Shown here: positions 1 to 9,060 of the stretch, piece by piece
Layout of the letters: the number at the start of each line of letters is the position of its first letter
Position numbering within the stretch: the first letter of the stretch is position 1
Assembly: GCA_050945135.1 (NCBI GenBank)
Contig: JBMNSJ010000010.1
Coordinates: 1-48,921, forward strand
DNA: 48,921 bases
Source: WRIS01 sp050945135
GTDB lineage: Bacteria; Actinomycetota; Coriobacteriia; Coriobacteriales; Eggerthellaceae
Direction of reading: 5' to 3'
Notes under the pieces: model-generated
Seen by the model: the letters and a program-made list of their open reading frames with translations, nothing else
What the model was told of the DNA's origin: nothing
Databases searched by the model: none
Made by a program: the position numbers and the translations under genes

Positions 1-1968
1 ATCACGAGGATTTTCGAGGAACTCGTGCAGAGGAGGATCGAGGAGACGTATAACAACAGGTAAATCGTTCATAGCCTTGAGCATGCCCAAGAAATCTCCT
101 GTTTGTGCACTCAATAAATCATCGAGTGCTTTCTCGCGCACAGAAGGCTCGTCGTTGAGAATAAATGACTGAATAATTGATTTGCGATCACCAAGGAACA
201 TATGCTCGGTTCGGCACAGTCCAATACCAGAAGCACCAAAAGAACGAGCTAGCTCAGCATCTTCAGGATTATCAGCATTCGCGCGTACTCCCATGGTGCG
301 GAATTCATCAGCCCACTCCAAGATAGTATCGAGATCACCCGTAAGCTCTGGCAACACTAGTTCAACTGCCCCGAGCACAACCGATCCCGTAGTGCCGTCG
401 AGCGAAATCATATCGCCCTCGTTGATAACGATATCGGTGCCCTCAATTCGAGCCTGTTTGTTTTCAGCATTAATTTTGAGTTTTTCTGCACCACATACAC
501 AGGGGGCGCCCATTCCACGCGCAATAACAGCTGCATGAGAAGTTTTTCCACCATGAGATGTAAGGATACCTTCTGCTGCAATCATCCCAGCAAGGTCATC
601 AGGGTTGGTCTCCCAGCGAACAAGAACGCACTTACGTCCAGCCTCTACCGCAGCAACAGCATCTTCAGCAGAAAAGACTGCCTCGCCCACTGCTGCTCCT
701 GGGCTTGCGTTTAATCCTCGGATGACAACGTCGTAGCTTGCATCCTTATCAAACTGAGGATGCAGCAATTGATCGAGCTGATCTGCATCAACACGCATAA
801 CAGCTTCTTTTTTGGAGATTAATCCTTCTTTTTCCATCTCAATAGCGATGTGAAGAGCAGCTGCTGCCGTGCGCTTTCCAGCACGCGTTTGCAGCATCCA
901 TAGTTTACCCTGCTCAATAGTAAATTCGATGTCACACATATCACGGAAATGATTCTCGAGGATTTCAAACACACCCTCAAGCTCACGACCAGCCTCTTCA
1001 AGACCCTCGACATGCTTAAGCTCCGCGATAGGACTAGTATTGCGAATTCCGGCAACAACGTCTTCGCCTTGCGCATTTACTAAGTAGTCGCCATAAAATT
1101 CTTTTACACCGTTTGCAGGATTACGCGTAAAAGCTACACCCGTAGCTGAAGTGTTGCCCTTATTGCCAAACACCATCGACTGCACGTTAACGGCAGTTCC
1201 TAAATCATCAGCAATCTTGTTTTGCTTACGATACAAAGTTGCGCGAGGGTTGTTCCAACTTCCGAATACTGCCTCGATGGCCAGCTGGAGCTGCATGCTA
1301 GGATCTTGTGGGAAAAGCACAACACCATTAACAACCAAATCAGGATATTCGTCGGAAGAAACGCTATCGGAAAATATCTTTTTATACTCAACAACGAGTT
1401 CTTGCAAATCATCAGCACTTAAATCGGTATCGCTTTTTACGCCTTTACGATTCTTCATCGCGGTAATGGCATTCTCGAATAAATCACCTTCGACATCCAT
1501 TACAACATTTGAAAACATCTGAATGAAGCGACGATACGAATCCCAAGCAAAGCGAGCATTGTCTGTCTGCTTAATCAAACCATTAATTGACTCATCATTC
1601 AGACCAAGATTTAAAACAGTATCCATCATTCCAGGCATACTCATAGGCGCGCCACTTCGCACAGAGACGAGCAATGGATCTTCGGAATCGCCAATCTTCT
1701 TACCCATGCGAGCTTCAAGATCTTCACGATACTCTTGAATCGTATCGAGTACACCTTCTGGCCACTGATTATCAGCGTTTGCATACTCCATACAGGTCTG
1801 ACACGAGATTGTAAATCCCGGAGGAACCGGCAGCTCGAGATTAGCCATCTCGGCAAGATTAGCACCCTTGCCGCCAAGGATAGCTTTCATCTGGGCATTG
1901 CCTTCTGTTACATTGTTGCCGTTTGCATCTTTCCCGAATGCAAACACACGTTTCACACCATCGGTCAC
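1..1968 (-). CDS. ppdK: pyruvate, phosphate dikinase (C-terminal part beyond window)
   Basis: Interconverts pyruvate, ATP and phosphate with PEP, AMP and PPi in the cytosol. 656 codons are present and stay open through base 1; the family is about 870-900 residues, so the C-terminal PEP/pyruvate barrel is cut off by the window edge. The N-terminal nucleotide-binding part shows GGKGANLAEM near residue 35 and VRSGAPMSMPGMMDTVLNLG near residue 90. The phosphohistidine domain has TSHGGKTSHAAVIARG around residue 475, with the swivelling catalytic His in the second TSH. The last visible part is IRLLDPPLHEFL of the barrel. The start is a GTG at 1968 with AAGGAG about 7 bases upstream. It lies 31 bp downstream of its likely regulator. 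Confidence 0.95.
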   Translation of the reverse strand, partial: MTDGVKRVFAFGKDANGNNVTEGNAQMKAILGGKGANLAEMANLELPVPPGFTISCQTCMEYANADNQWPEGVLDTIQEYREDLEARMGKKIGDSEDPLLVSVRSGAPMSMPGMMDTVLNLGLNDESINGLIKQTDNARFAWDSYRRFIQMFSNVVMDVEGDLFENAITAMKNRKGVKSDTDLSADDLQELVVEYKKIFSDSVSSDEYPDLVVNGVVLFPQDPSMQLQLAIEAVFGSWNNPRATLYRKQNKIADDLGTAVNVQSMVFGNKGNTSATGVAFTRNPANGVKEFYGDYLVNAQGEDVVAGIRNTSPIAELKHVEGLEEAGRELEGVFEILENHFRDMCDIEFTIEQGKLWMLQTRAGKRTAAAALHIAIEMEKEGLISKKEAVMRVDADQLDQLLHPQFDKDASYDVVIRGLNASPGAAVGEAVFSAEDAVAAVEAGRKCVLVRWETNPDDLAGMIAAEGILTSHGGKTSHAAVIARGMGAPCVCGAEKLKINAENKQARIEGTDIVINEGDMISLDGTTGSVVLGAVELVLPELTGDLDTILEWADEFRTMGVRANADNPEDAELARSFGASGIGLCRTEHMFLGDRKSIIQSFILNDEPSVREKALDDLLSAQTGDFLGMLKAMNDLPVVIRLLDPPLHEFLENPRD

Positions 1969-1999
1969 CTTATTCTCCTTAAAACGCGCTTTTAAGTAT

Positions 2000-2899
2000 C
2001 TATTCAGGACTAGCAAATCCCCGAAATGGGTCTCGAGGATGAGCCAATTCATAATAGCGTAAAATCTCTTGAGCAGTCTCCTCAACGGCACGATTATCGG
2101 TGTGGACAACGATACAGCCAAGTTTGCGCATAAGTGCATGCGCCTGCTCGAGGTCTCTATAAACATGTTCGGGATCAGCATACTGCAAAGCAACGAAGCC
2201 AGCGGCACCTAAACGGCGTTTGCGTATACCAATGAGAGTTTCTGCAGATATCATCAATCCAAACAAGCAGGTAGGGTCAACAGTAAAGAGCTCTTTGGGT
2301 GGATCGGTCTGCAAATCAAGCGGAACGTTTGCCACCTTAAACCCTTCTTGAGCTAGATAAATAGAAAGAGGAGTTTTTGAAGAGCGCGAAACACCTATTA
2401 ACACGATGTCGGCAGACGTCAAATCGCCGGGGTTTCTCCCGTCATCATGAGCGATGGTAAATTCAATAGCTTCAATACGATTAAAGTAACTGCGATTTGC
2501 AACATGGAGCTCGCCCGGCTTCGTTGATGGCTCGAGCCCGCTAAACGACGCAATTGCATCGACAGGCGAGCTCATTAAATCAACAGCAGTAATATGAGGA
2601 TTGTTCTTTGTATATGCCTGAAAACTTTCTCGCATATCTCGATTTACAAGCGTGTAAAACACTAAGAGTCGTTCGTCTCCCAATACATTTTTATGGAGAG
2701 CTGAGTGCTCGTTAAGATACTTCGTTATCTCTTCGATGCTGTTCACTTTTGGCATAAGCTCTATGCGTGGATTAGTTTCGCCAAACTGACTAGCAGCTGC
2801 ACGGGCCACAGCCTGCCCCGTCAAGCCGACCGAATCACTAATGATGTGAATGGTAGGTAATTCCGGAACAGTTGTTCCTTGGTCAATGGAAGCATTCAT
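2000..2899 (-). CDS. PPDK regulatory protein (bifunctional kinase/pyrophosphorylase, DUF299)
   Basis: Family known to inactivate PPDK by ADP-dependent phosphorylation of a Thr near the catalytic His and to reactivate it by phosphate-dependent dephosphorylation; a sister branch acts on PEP synthase. The 299-residue protein begins with the family opening HIISDSVGLTGQAVARAA and contains the P-loop-like GVSRSSKTPLSIYLA. I chose ATG 2899, 4 bases after the glyS stop; an in-frame extension to 2959 would run back into glyS. The neighbour ppdK makes PPDK, rather than PEP synthase, the likely target. The order glyQ-glyS-regulator is also known from Firmicutes. Confidence 0.92.
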   Translation of the reverse strand: MNASIDQGTTVPELPTIHIISDSVGLTGQAVARAAASQFGETNPRIELMPKVNSIEEITKYLNEHSALHKNVLGDERLLVFYTLVNRDMRESFQAYTKNNPHITAVDLMSSPVDAIASFSGLEPSTKPGELHVANRSYFNRIEAIEFTIAHDDGRNPGDLTSADIVLIGVSRSSKTPLSIYLAQEGFKVANVPLDLQTDPPKELFTVDPTCLFGLMISAETLIGIRKRRLGAAGFVALQYADPEHVYRDLEQAHALMRKLGCIVVHTDNRAVEETAQEILRYYELAHPRDPFRGFASPE

Positions 2900-2903
2900 C
2901 AGG

Positions 2904-4988
2904 CTATTTTCCTGTCTTTGCCATTTTCCCGAAATCGGCAACCTGTCCAAATACAGCAACGAAACAGTTCAAGAGCTTCAAACGGTTGTCCTTGATTGTA
3001 GGATTTTCATCCATAACCATAATCTCTTCAAAAAAGCTGTCTATCGGAGTGCGTAACTTTGCAAGATCACGAAGCGCTTGCGCATAATCATCGCGAGAAA
3101 GACTTTGCTCTACCTGCTTGCTCGCATGATTAATTGCCTGATACAAAATTTGCTCAGAATCACCCATAAGACTTTCGTCAACACTTATCGAAAGAGATTC
3201 ATCACGAAGATTATTCGCACGTGCATATGCAGTCGCAAGATCATCCATTACTTCACGCATATCCTCACGTGCCTGACTTAAGGCTTGAGTTCTTGAAATA
3301 ATTTCTGCTGGCTCGGTTACACCACCTGCCAAGACCGCATCAATCACATCACCAGAAAAACCTCTATCACGTAGTATTACCTTTGTGCGTGTCAAGAAAA
3401 ACTCAGTGATTTCGTTACATACGAGCTCGCTGTCATAGCCATCATGACTAAAGGTATCCAAAGAAACACGAATAGCTTTCATTAAAGATATTGGGAGCCC
3501 CTCATCAAGCATCTTAATAATGCCAATTGCGTTTCGACGTAGCGCAAAGGGGTCTGAGGATCCCGTTGGTGCCTGCCCGATTGAGAAGAGACCGCAAATG
3601 GTATCAAGCTTATCAGCATAAGCAACCAAGCGCCCTACAACCGTAGACGGTGAATCATCGTTTGCAAAACGAGGGCGATAGTGTTGCGCAATTGCCTCTG
3701 ATACCTGATCCGACTCCCCTGCAGCACGGGCATAATACGACCCCATAATGCCTTGGACTGAAGTAAACTCGACCACTGCATTAGTTACAAGATCCGCTTT
3801 ACACAAATAGGCTGCCCTGTGAGTTTGCTTTGCCTCTTCCGCAGAAAGATTGGCATCTGCTGCAAGCTCATCTGCAAGAGTTACTATTCTTTCAGTTTTA
3901 GCCTTCATTGTGCCGAGTGTTTCCTGGAAAACCACCTCATCAAGACGCTCGACATACGATTCTAGAGGACGCTTTAAATCTTCCTCGTAAAAAAACTTTG
4001 CATCAGAAAGACGAGGTCTCACAACACGCTCGTTACCATCGATGATGATATCCGAATGCGCAGGATCGCCATTTGAAACAGCGACGAACTTATTTACCAG
4101 CTTTCCCTCTTGGTCATAGAGCGGGAAATAGCGTTGATGTACCAACATTGCATCAACGATTATCTCTTCTGGTACTTTGAGAAACTCCTGATCAAAGACA
4201 CCGACAATCGGTGTTGGATACTCTGTTAAGTTGATAACTTCGGTAAGAGTTTTTTCAGGAAGTTCAACTCTGGTGTTAGTTTGTTTCTCGATGACTGCAA
4301 TTCCATCGCGAATAAGATGCTCGCGAGCCTCTTGGCTTGGGATAACAAAAGCGTCATTTAGAACAGTAAGCAGCGAAGAGGCACTTTTTACTTCATGAGT
4401 GCCAGGAGCCAAAAAACGATGTCCGTATGTAAGATTACCGGCTTCTAGACCTGCATAGCTAACTGGTATTACCCGATCGTCGAGAAGAGCGAGAAGCCAG
4501 CGAACTGGACGCGAAAACAACTCGCTGCGAGTATTCCACTTCATAGACTTAGGCCATGAGATGGACTCAATGAGACTTTCAAGAACCTGTGGTAACAAGC
4601 TCGCGACCGGCTGAGACTCAATAGTAGTCTCCGCAAAAACATATTCGACACCATCAATCTCGCGTCGTTCAAGATTTTCTACACCTAGGCCTTTACCGCG
4701 TGCGAAACCTTCAGCTGCCTTTGTGGGATTGCCCTCGTCGTCAAAAGCGATTTTAGCTGAAGGTCCTTTGTGAGACTCCGTAAGAGCCTCTGTTTGCGCA
4801 GGCACTCCCTCAACCAAAACTATTAAGCGACGTGGAGAAGAGAATACCTTCACATCAGCGCATACTATTCGTTGGGCATCGAAGAGCTTCGGCACAAGGG
4901 TTTCAAGCTGCTTTGTTGCAGCAGACAAATCAAATGCTGGAATCTCTTCAGTACCAATTTCGAAAGCTAGAGTTGCAGAATTGTTCAT
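2904..4988 (-). CDS. glyS: glycyl-tRNA synthetase beta subunit
   Basis: Beta subunit of the bacterial two-subunit GlyRS, needed with GlyQ to charge tRNA-Gly. It is 694 residues, the usual length. The N-terminal FEIGTEEIPAFDLSAA and the central LTEYPTPIVG and VHQRYFPL motifs are characteristic, as are GSSDPFALRR and the helical C-terminal tRNA-binding region. ATG 4988 starts 1 base after the glyQ stop, with AGGTG just upstream inside glyQ; an in-frame start at 5018 would overlap glyQ. Most actinobacteria use a single-chain GlyRS, so this type is a lineage clue. Confidence 0.97.
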   Translation of the reverse strand: MNNSATLAFEIGTEEIPAFDLSAATKQLETLVPKLFDAQRIVCADVKVFSSPRRLIVLVEGVPAQTEALTESHKGPSAKIAFDDEGNPTKAAEGFARGKGLGVENLERREIDGVEYVFAETTIESQPVASLLPQVLESLIESISWPKSMKWNTRSELFSRPVRWLLALLDDRVIPVSYAGLEAGNLTYGHRFLAPGTHEVKSASSLLTVLNDAFVIPSQEAREHLIRDGIAVIEKQTNTRVELPEKTLTEVINLTEYPTPIVGVFDQEFLKVPEEIIVDAMLVHQRYFPLYDQEGKLVNKFVAVSNGDPAHSDIIIDGNERVVRPRLSDAKFFYEEDLKRPLESYVERLDEVVFQETLGTMKAKTERIVTLADELAADANLSAEEAKQTHRAAYLCKADLVTNAVVEFTSVQGIMGSYYARAAGESDQVSEAIAQHYRPRFANDDSPSTVVGRLVAYADKLDTICGLFSIGQAPTGSSDPFALRRNAIGIIKMLDEGLPISLMKAIRVSLDTFSHDGYDSELVCNEITEFFLTRTKVILRDRGFSGDVIDAVLAGGVTEPAEIISRTQALSQAREDMREVMDDLATAYARANNLRDESLSISVDESLMGDSEQILYQAINHASKQVEQSLSRDDYAQALRDLAKLRTPIDSFFEEIMVMDENPTIKDNRLKLLNCFVAVFGQVADFGKMAKTGK

Positions 4989-4989
4989 G

Positions 4990-5970
4990 CTACACCTGCT
5001 TCCCATCAGCGGATTCACCTAAGGAAGGCTCCCCTATCAACATTTCGTCTGGAATATCTTGTCCGACGACATATTTCAAGTATGCCGCACAGCAGCCTTT
5101 TGCAAGGGTTCTGACGCGAAGAATATAGGCCATGCGCTCTGTAGCAGAAATGACGCCGCGAGCATCGAGTAAATTAAAGGTGTGGCAGCATTTAAGAACC
5201 GCATCGTATGCAGGAAGAGGAAGTCCTGCTGCAAGTACTTTTTTACACTCTGCTTCGCGGTCAGCAAACTCTCGAAAGAGAAAATTTGTGTCTGCGTGCT
5301 CAAAGTTATAGGCAGAGTACTCTTTCTCGTTTTCTAAAAATACATCCCCGTAGGTAAACACCACTCCGTCACTACCGCGTGACCACACGATGTCATAAAT
5401 TGAATCAACACCCTGGATATACATAGTGAGGCGCTCAAGTCCGTAAGCTAATTCAACGGGTACCGGGCTACATTCAAATCCACCAACTTGCTGAAAGTAG
5501 GTAAACTGAGTAACCTCCATGCCATCTATCCAGACCTCCCAACCAAGACCCCAAGCCCCTAAGGTTGGGCTTTCCCAGTCGTCTTCAACAAAACGGACAT
5601 CGTGCTTGTCAACATCAATACCAATAGCACGCAAAGAGCCCAGGTAGAGATCCTGAATGTTATCAGGGGAAGGCTTAATAAGCACCTGGAACTGATAATA
5701 GTGCTGAAGACGATTAGGGTTTTCTCCGTAGCGGCCATCAGTGGGGCGACGACATCCCTGAACATAGGCGGTTCGCCAAGTTCCAGGCCCCAAAGAACGA
5801 AGTGTTGTGGCAGGAGCATTGGTAGCAGCTCCAACCTCGTTGTCGTAAGGCTGTAAAATAACGCAGCCTTGATCTGCCCAATACTGCTGCAGGCACATGA
5901 TCACATCTTGAAAAGTCGGAACCAAATCCGACTTGGCGCTTTGTGCACCTAGCTCGTTGACGGATGACAT
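4990..5970 (-). CDS. glyQ: glycyl-tRNA synthetase alpha subunit
   Basis: Catalytic class II synthetase subunit that activates glycine; 326 residues. Diagnostic stretches include FQDVIMCLQQYWADQGC, VGAATNAPATTLRSLGPG, YVQGCRRPTDGRYGENPNRLQ (motif 2 region) and EDDWESPTLGAWGLGWEVW. ATG 5970 has GAGGAG four bases upstream. It lies 17 bp after lepB and is joined almost without gap to glyS. The approximately 20-residue leader before FQDVI is slightly longer than in many homologues. Confidence 0.97.
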   Translation of the reverse strand: MSSVNELGAQSAKSDLVPTFQDVIMCLQQYWADQGCVILQPYDNEVGAATNAPATTLRSLGPGTWRTAYVQGCRRPTDGRYGENPNRLQHYYQFQVLIKPSPDNIQDLYLGSLRAIGIDVDKHDVRFVEDDWESPTLGAWGLGWEVWIDGMEVTQFTYFQQVGGFECSPVPVELAYGLERLTMYIQGVDSIYDIVWSRGSDGVVFTYGDVFLENEKEYSAYNFEHADTNFLFREFADREAECKKVLAAGLPLPAYDAVLKCCHTFNLLDARGVISATERMAYILRVRTLAKGCCAAYLKYVVGQDIPDEMLIGEPSLGESADGKQV

Positions 5971-5987
5971 TGTTCTCCTCGTAGTGA

Positions 5988-6557
5988 TTATTCCAATATA
6001 CCGAAATGGTTAAGCGGCCAATAAACCATGAATGCGCGCCCGTAGACATCTTCTTCGGGAATCGCACCAAAATAACGTGAGTCTTGAGAGTTTGTTCTGT
6101 TGTCTCCCATCACCCACACATATCCCTCAGGAACGACATAGGGATAGGATATATCATCGAGTGTATGTCTGAGCGGCTCTGAAGCCTTACCTTTGACATA
6201 AGGCTCTGATAAGGGAAGATCATCGATATAGACGAGACCGTCATGAATATCTACAGTCTGTCCTCCGGTTGCGATAACGCGCTTTATGAGCACCCGTCCC
6301 GCAATTTCTGGATCTTTAAAAGTGATTATGTCGCCGCGCTCAATATCGCGAACAAAGTAACTTACTTGCTCGGAGAATACCGTATCACCGGTCATAATTG
6401 TTGACTCCATTGAGCCTGAAGGAATCGAATATCCCTGAACGACGTATTCGCGCAATACAAACGCAAATCCAAATATTAAGGCTACCGCAATAACAAGGCC
6501 AATTATACTACGTGTAAAACCCGAGCCTTGTTGGTCGGCATGATTGCCAGCATCCAT
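5988..6557 (-). CDS. lepB: signal peptidase I
   Basis: Membrane Ser/Lys protease that removes signal peptides of secreted proteins. The 189-residue protein has one N-terminal membrane segment (about residues 17-35), the catalytic Ser in PSGSM (Ser49), the catalytic Lys in IKRVIA (Lys92) and the late GDNRTNSQDSRYFG box. I chose ATG 6557 because AAAGGA lies 9 bases upstream; an in-frame GTG at 6614, 1 base after trmD, would add 19 residues. It sits between trmD and glyQ in the rpsP operon; ffh and ftsY in this window serve the same secretion route. Confidence 0.94.
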   Translation of the reverse strand: MDAGNHADQQGSGFTRSIIGLVIAVALIFGFAFVLREYVVQGYSIPSGSMESTIMTGDTVFSEQVSYFVRDIERGDIITFKDPEIAGRVLIKRVIATGGQTVDIHDGLVYIDDLPLSEPYVKGKASEPLRHTLDDISYPYVVPEGYVWVMGDNRTNSQDSRYFGAIPEEDVYGRAFMVYWPLNHFGILE

Positions 6558-6615
6558 TGAAATGATTCCTTTCCATTCAGGATGCACGCGCGCAATGCCT
6601 GAATATTCCTGCACA

Positions 6616-7374
6616 TTATGATAACGCTTCGTCGCTTTTTGACTGTGTTGACAATAAAGAATTCAAAAAATCATAATCTTGATCTGTGAGCGGTGCAGAC
6701 TCAAGAAGATCGGGTCGTAATTCTTTTGTTCGTAAAAGACTTTGTTCGTGCCGCCATCGCTTTATGGCTGCATGATTCCCACTCAACAAAACCTCAGGCA
6801 CATCCATATCTCTAAAGCGAGCTGGACGCGTATATTGGGGGTATTCGAGAAGCCCTTCAACAAAGCTTTCATCTTCTGCACTTTGATTATCACCTAATAC
6901 ACCAGGGATTTTTCTAACAACTGCATCGATAATGACCATAGATGCCAATTCGCCACCGGTAAGCACATAATCGCCGAGCGAAATAACATCATCAGCAAGG
7001 GTATAGGCTCTCTCGTCAATACCTTCGTAATGCCCGCATACAAACAGAAGTCTTTCTTGATTTACGAGTTCGTTTGCAACAGCATCATTGAAGGGTCGTC
7101 CTGCGGGGCTCAAGAATATAACGTAGGGCTTAGCTGACTCGTCTTTAGAAAAGAGCTCATCACAAGCCTCAAATATCGGCTCGCACTTCATGACAAGCCC
7201 TTGCCCACCACCGTAAGGGTCATCATCAGTAGTCCGATGCCTATCATGAGTCCAGTTCCTTAGATCGTGAGCGCGAAAATTGAGAAGTGATTTTTCTTGA
7301 GCAATACGCATCATTGAGCTTCCCATAACGGAATCAAACATTTCCGGAAACGTTGAGAGAGTTTCAATTCTCAT
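6616..7374 (-). CDS. trmD: tRNA (guanine37-N1)-methyltransferase
   Basis: SPOUT methyltransferase that makes m1G37 in tRNAs reading CNN codons, preventing +1 frameshifting. It has 252 residues. The N-terminus reads MRIETLSTFPEMF; DDDPYGGGQGLVMK is the conserved loop, and the trefoil-knot SAM site includes CGHYEGIDERA and SLGDYVLTGGELAS. ATG 7374 is preceded by a GGTGG-type ribosome site; an upstream in-frame GTG at 7386 is less likely. The rpsP-khpA-rimM-trmD order is conserved across bacteria. Confidence 0.97.
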   Translation of the reverse strand: MRIETLSTFPEMFDSVMGSSMMRIAQEKSLLNFRAHDLRNWTHDRHRTTDDDPYGGGQGLVMKCEPIFEACDELFSKDESAKPYVIFLSPAGRPFNDAVANELVNQERLLFVCGHYEGIDERAYTLADDVISLGDYVLTGGELASMVIIDAVVRKIPGVLGDNQSAEDESFVEGLLEYPQYTRPARFRDMDVPEVLLSGNHAAIKRWRHEQSLLRTKELRPDLLESAPLTDQDYDFLNSLLSTQSKSDEALS

Positions 7375-7397
7375 GTACCAACCCACCTGCCTATATA

Positions 7398-7934
7398 TTA
7401 CTTCGAGGAATGAGCGTTTACCGCGAGGTCAACAAGACCTTTCGGAATGCGCGTGCTAAGCATTCGAGCTTCTAAATCCTCATCATAGACGATTTCAGGC
7501 ACCTTCGGAATGAGAAGCTGCCCTAAGGAGCCTTCCACCCGCAAGAGCACTTGAGCTTTCCCCTCAAGCACTTCAACAACAAGACCAAGATCTCCGTGTC
7601 TATCATCTATTACACGACAGTCTAGCAAGTCAAACTCGGTATAATCCTCGCCCTCTTCAAAGATGGCTCTGGACACAAGAACAGAACATCCGATAAGAGC
7701 TTCAGCAGTATCGATGTCAGGCACGCTATCAAATTTCACAACAAAGCTTTCAGCTTTATGCCTATTAATCGAAGTAACAACTCCGCTGCGAGGAAAACCA
7801 ATCCTTGGAGGAACAAAGTACACCTCGTCTCCGGTGCGCAGAATAAAAGAAGAACCTATAGCGCTTCGCACTATAAGTTCGCCTTCTAATGTTTTAGTCT
7901 TAACTATCTCGGCAATGCGCACCCAGTTAGTCAT
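7398..7934 (-). CDS. rimM: ribosome maturation factor RimM
   Basis: Assists maturation of the 30S head and binds S19. The 178-residue protein starts with MTNWVRIAEIVKT and has the two-barrel RimM plan, with LLDCRVID at the beginning of the PRC-type barrel and the PKVPEIV region near the C-terminus. The start ATG shares one base with the khpA stop (TAATG at 7934), indicating translational coupling. Sequence divergence is high in this family; assignment also rests on its place between khpA and trmD. Confidence 0.92.
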   Translation of the reverse strand: MTNWVRIAEIVKTKTLEGELIVRSAIGSSFILRTGDEVYFVPPRIGFPRSGVVTSINRHKAESFVVKFDSVPDIDTAEALIGCSVLVSRAIFEEGEDYTEFDLLDCRVIDDRHGDLGLVVEVLEGKAQVLLRVEGSLGQLLIPKVPEIVYDEDLEARMLSTRIPKGLVDLAVNAHSSK

Positions 7935-8188
7935 TAATCGATGAGCTCCACCTCGACGTGTGTTCCCACACGAGAGCCAGCAGCACGCGATAAAGTACGT
8001 ACCGCTTTGATTACGCGACCCTGGCGTCCAATGACCTTTCCCGCATCATCTTCATGCACCCTAATCTCTACCAGTAAGCTACCATCGCTTGCTTCACTCG
8101 AAGAAATTTCTAGCTCATCTTTGAACTCGATTAAGGGCTCGACGATAGTGGTAATCAAACCGACGATATCAACCGTCTCGTCAGCCAT
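7934..8188 (-). CDS. khpA: KH-domain RNA-binding protein KhpA
   Basis: Small RNA-binding protein of the KhpA/YlqC family, which in Gram-positive bacteria partners with KhpB and affects cell size and RNA stability. It has 84 residues, with a single KH fold whose GxxG-like loop is GKVIGRQGRVIKAVRTL. ATG 8188 lies 1 base after the rpsP stop, and AAGGA is inside the end of rpsP. In-frame upstream starts would lie within rpsP and are rejected. Confidence 0.94.
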   Translation of the reverse strand: MADETVDIVGLITTIVEPLIEFKDELEISSSEASDGSLLVEIRVHEDDAGKVIGRQGRVIKAVRTLSRAAGSRVGTHVEVELID

Positions 8189-8189
8189 A

Positions 8190-8435
8190 TTATGCTTCCT
8201 TACGCGCCGTCTCAATGAGGCGTTCAACGGTTTCGGTTGGCTGTGCGCCATTGCCGATCCATTTATCAACCTTTTCGAGATCAAGTTTAATCATTGAAGG
8301 ATCGACACATGGATTGTAACGACCCACTTCTTCGATAAATTTTCCATCGCGAGGTGAACGTGCATCTGCAACAACTACGCGATAATATGGTGCCTTTTTA
8401 GCGCCGTGACGGGCGAGACGAATCTTTACAGCCAT
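8190..8435 (-). CDS. rpsP: 30S ribosomal protein S16
   Basis: Structural protein of the small ribosomal subunit. It has 81 residues with the signature MAVKIRLARHGAKKAPYYR and the VGRYNPCVDP segment. ATG 8435 is preceded by AAAGGAGC at good spacing. It is the first gene of the rpsP-khpA-rimM-trmD-lepB-glyQS group and has a clear upstream promoter (8500-8528) and a leader hairpin (8467-8482). Confidence 0.98.
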   Translation of the reverse strand: MAVKIRLARHGAKKAPYYRVVVADARSPRDGKFIEEVGRYNPCVDPSMIKLDLEKVDKWIGNGAQPTETVERLIETARKEA

Positions 8436-8466
8436 GAAGTTGAGCTCCTTTGTAACGTTAATCTTT

Positions 8467-8482
8467 CGGGCTTCTTAGCCCG
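8467..8482 (-). promoter_or_regulatory. hairpin in rpsP leader
   Basis: CGGGCT-TCTT-AGCCCG forms a perfect 6-bp stem with a 4-base loop between the rpsP promoter and its ribosome site. It is not followed by a U run on either strand, so it is not a typical terminator. It may stabilise the leader or take part in feedback control; function is unproven. Confidence 0.45.
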
Positions 8483-8499
8483 TTAAAACACGATTAATC

Positions 8500-8528
8500 A
8501 TAATATGATGAAAACGAGTAACATGCAA
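8500..8528 (-). promoter_or_regulatory. sigma70-type promoter of the rpsP operon
   Basis: On the minus strand TTGCAT (8523-8528) and TATTAT (8500-8505) are separated by exactly 17 bases. They lie about 65 bp upstream of the rpsP start in the gap after the GNAT gene, which is where an operon promoter is expected. Confidence 0.65.
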
Positions 8529-8552
8529 GCAAACCACAAAAACAGTCGAGTC

Positions 8553-9041
8553 TTAAGCGTCTGTGGCGTGAAAATAGATATGAGTATCTTCGTAACTACC
8601 ATCTTTCATCAAAAAACCCTGCGGGACACAGCCTATATGAGTAAACCCTAAATCTTCGTACAGAGCACGCGCTGCTAGGTTCGAATCAACGACAGCATTG
8701 AACTGCAAACCCTTAAACCCAAGCTGCTGGCAGCGATTAAGTGAATCTATAACGAGTGAGCGCCCAATACGCTTCCCGCGAGACGCCGATGAAACCGCGT
8801 AACTTGCGTTTGCGATATGCGAACATCGTCCAATATTATTTGGATGAAGAATATAGAGACCTAATACCACACCTTCCTCAACTGCAACAGCGCATAGACT
8901 TTGCTCCTCAAAAAAGAGGTTTGCGGATTCGTTGCTTAAGGAAGTTTCTTGAGGGAAGGCATTGCCAGCATGTACGACTTCATTCCAAACAGTAATCATC
9001 TGCTCGATGTCAGATAGGATATAAGGTCTGACCTCTATCAT
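8553..9041 (-). CDS. GNAT family N-acetyltransferase
   Basis: Acetyl-CoA-dependent acyltransferase of unknown substrate, 162 residues. It opens with IEVRPYILSDIEQMITVWNE, typical of the fold, and carries the CoA pyrophosphate loop ASRGKRIGRSLV (about residues 88-99), followed by FNAVVDSNLAARALYEDLGF. It may resemble phosphinothricin-type acetyltransferases, but the substrate cannot be told from sequence. It follows ffh by 19 bp and precedes the rpsP promoter. Confidence 0.85.
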   Translation of the reverse strand: MIEVRPYILSDIEQMITVWNEVVHAGNAFPQETSLSNESANLFFEEQSLCAVAVEEGVVLGLYILHPNNIGRCSHIANASYAVSSASRGKRIGRSLVIDSLNRCQQLGFKGLQFNAVVDSNLAARALYEDLGFTHIGCVPQGFLMKDGSYEDTHIYFHATDA

Positions 9042-9060
9042 TGAAGTTATACTTCCCCAC

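Noticed and set aside
1..1968. A truncated ppdK pseudogene
   Set aside because: The frame is open to base 1 and all motifs are intact; the missing part is outside the window.
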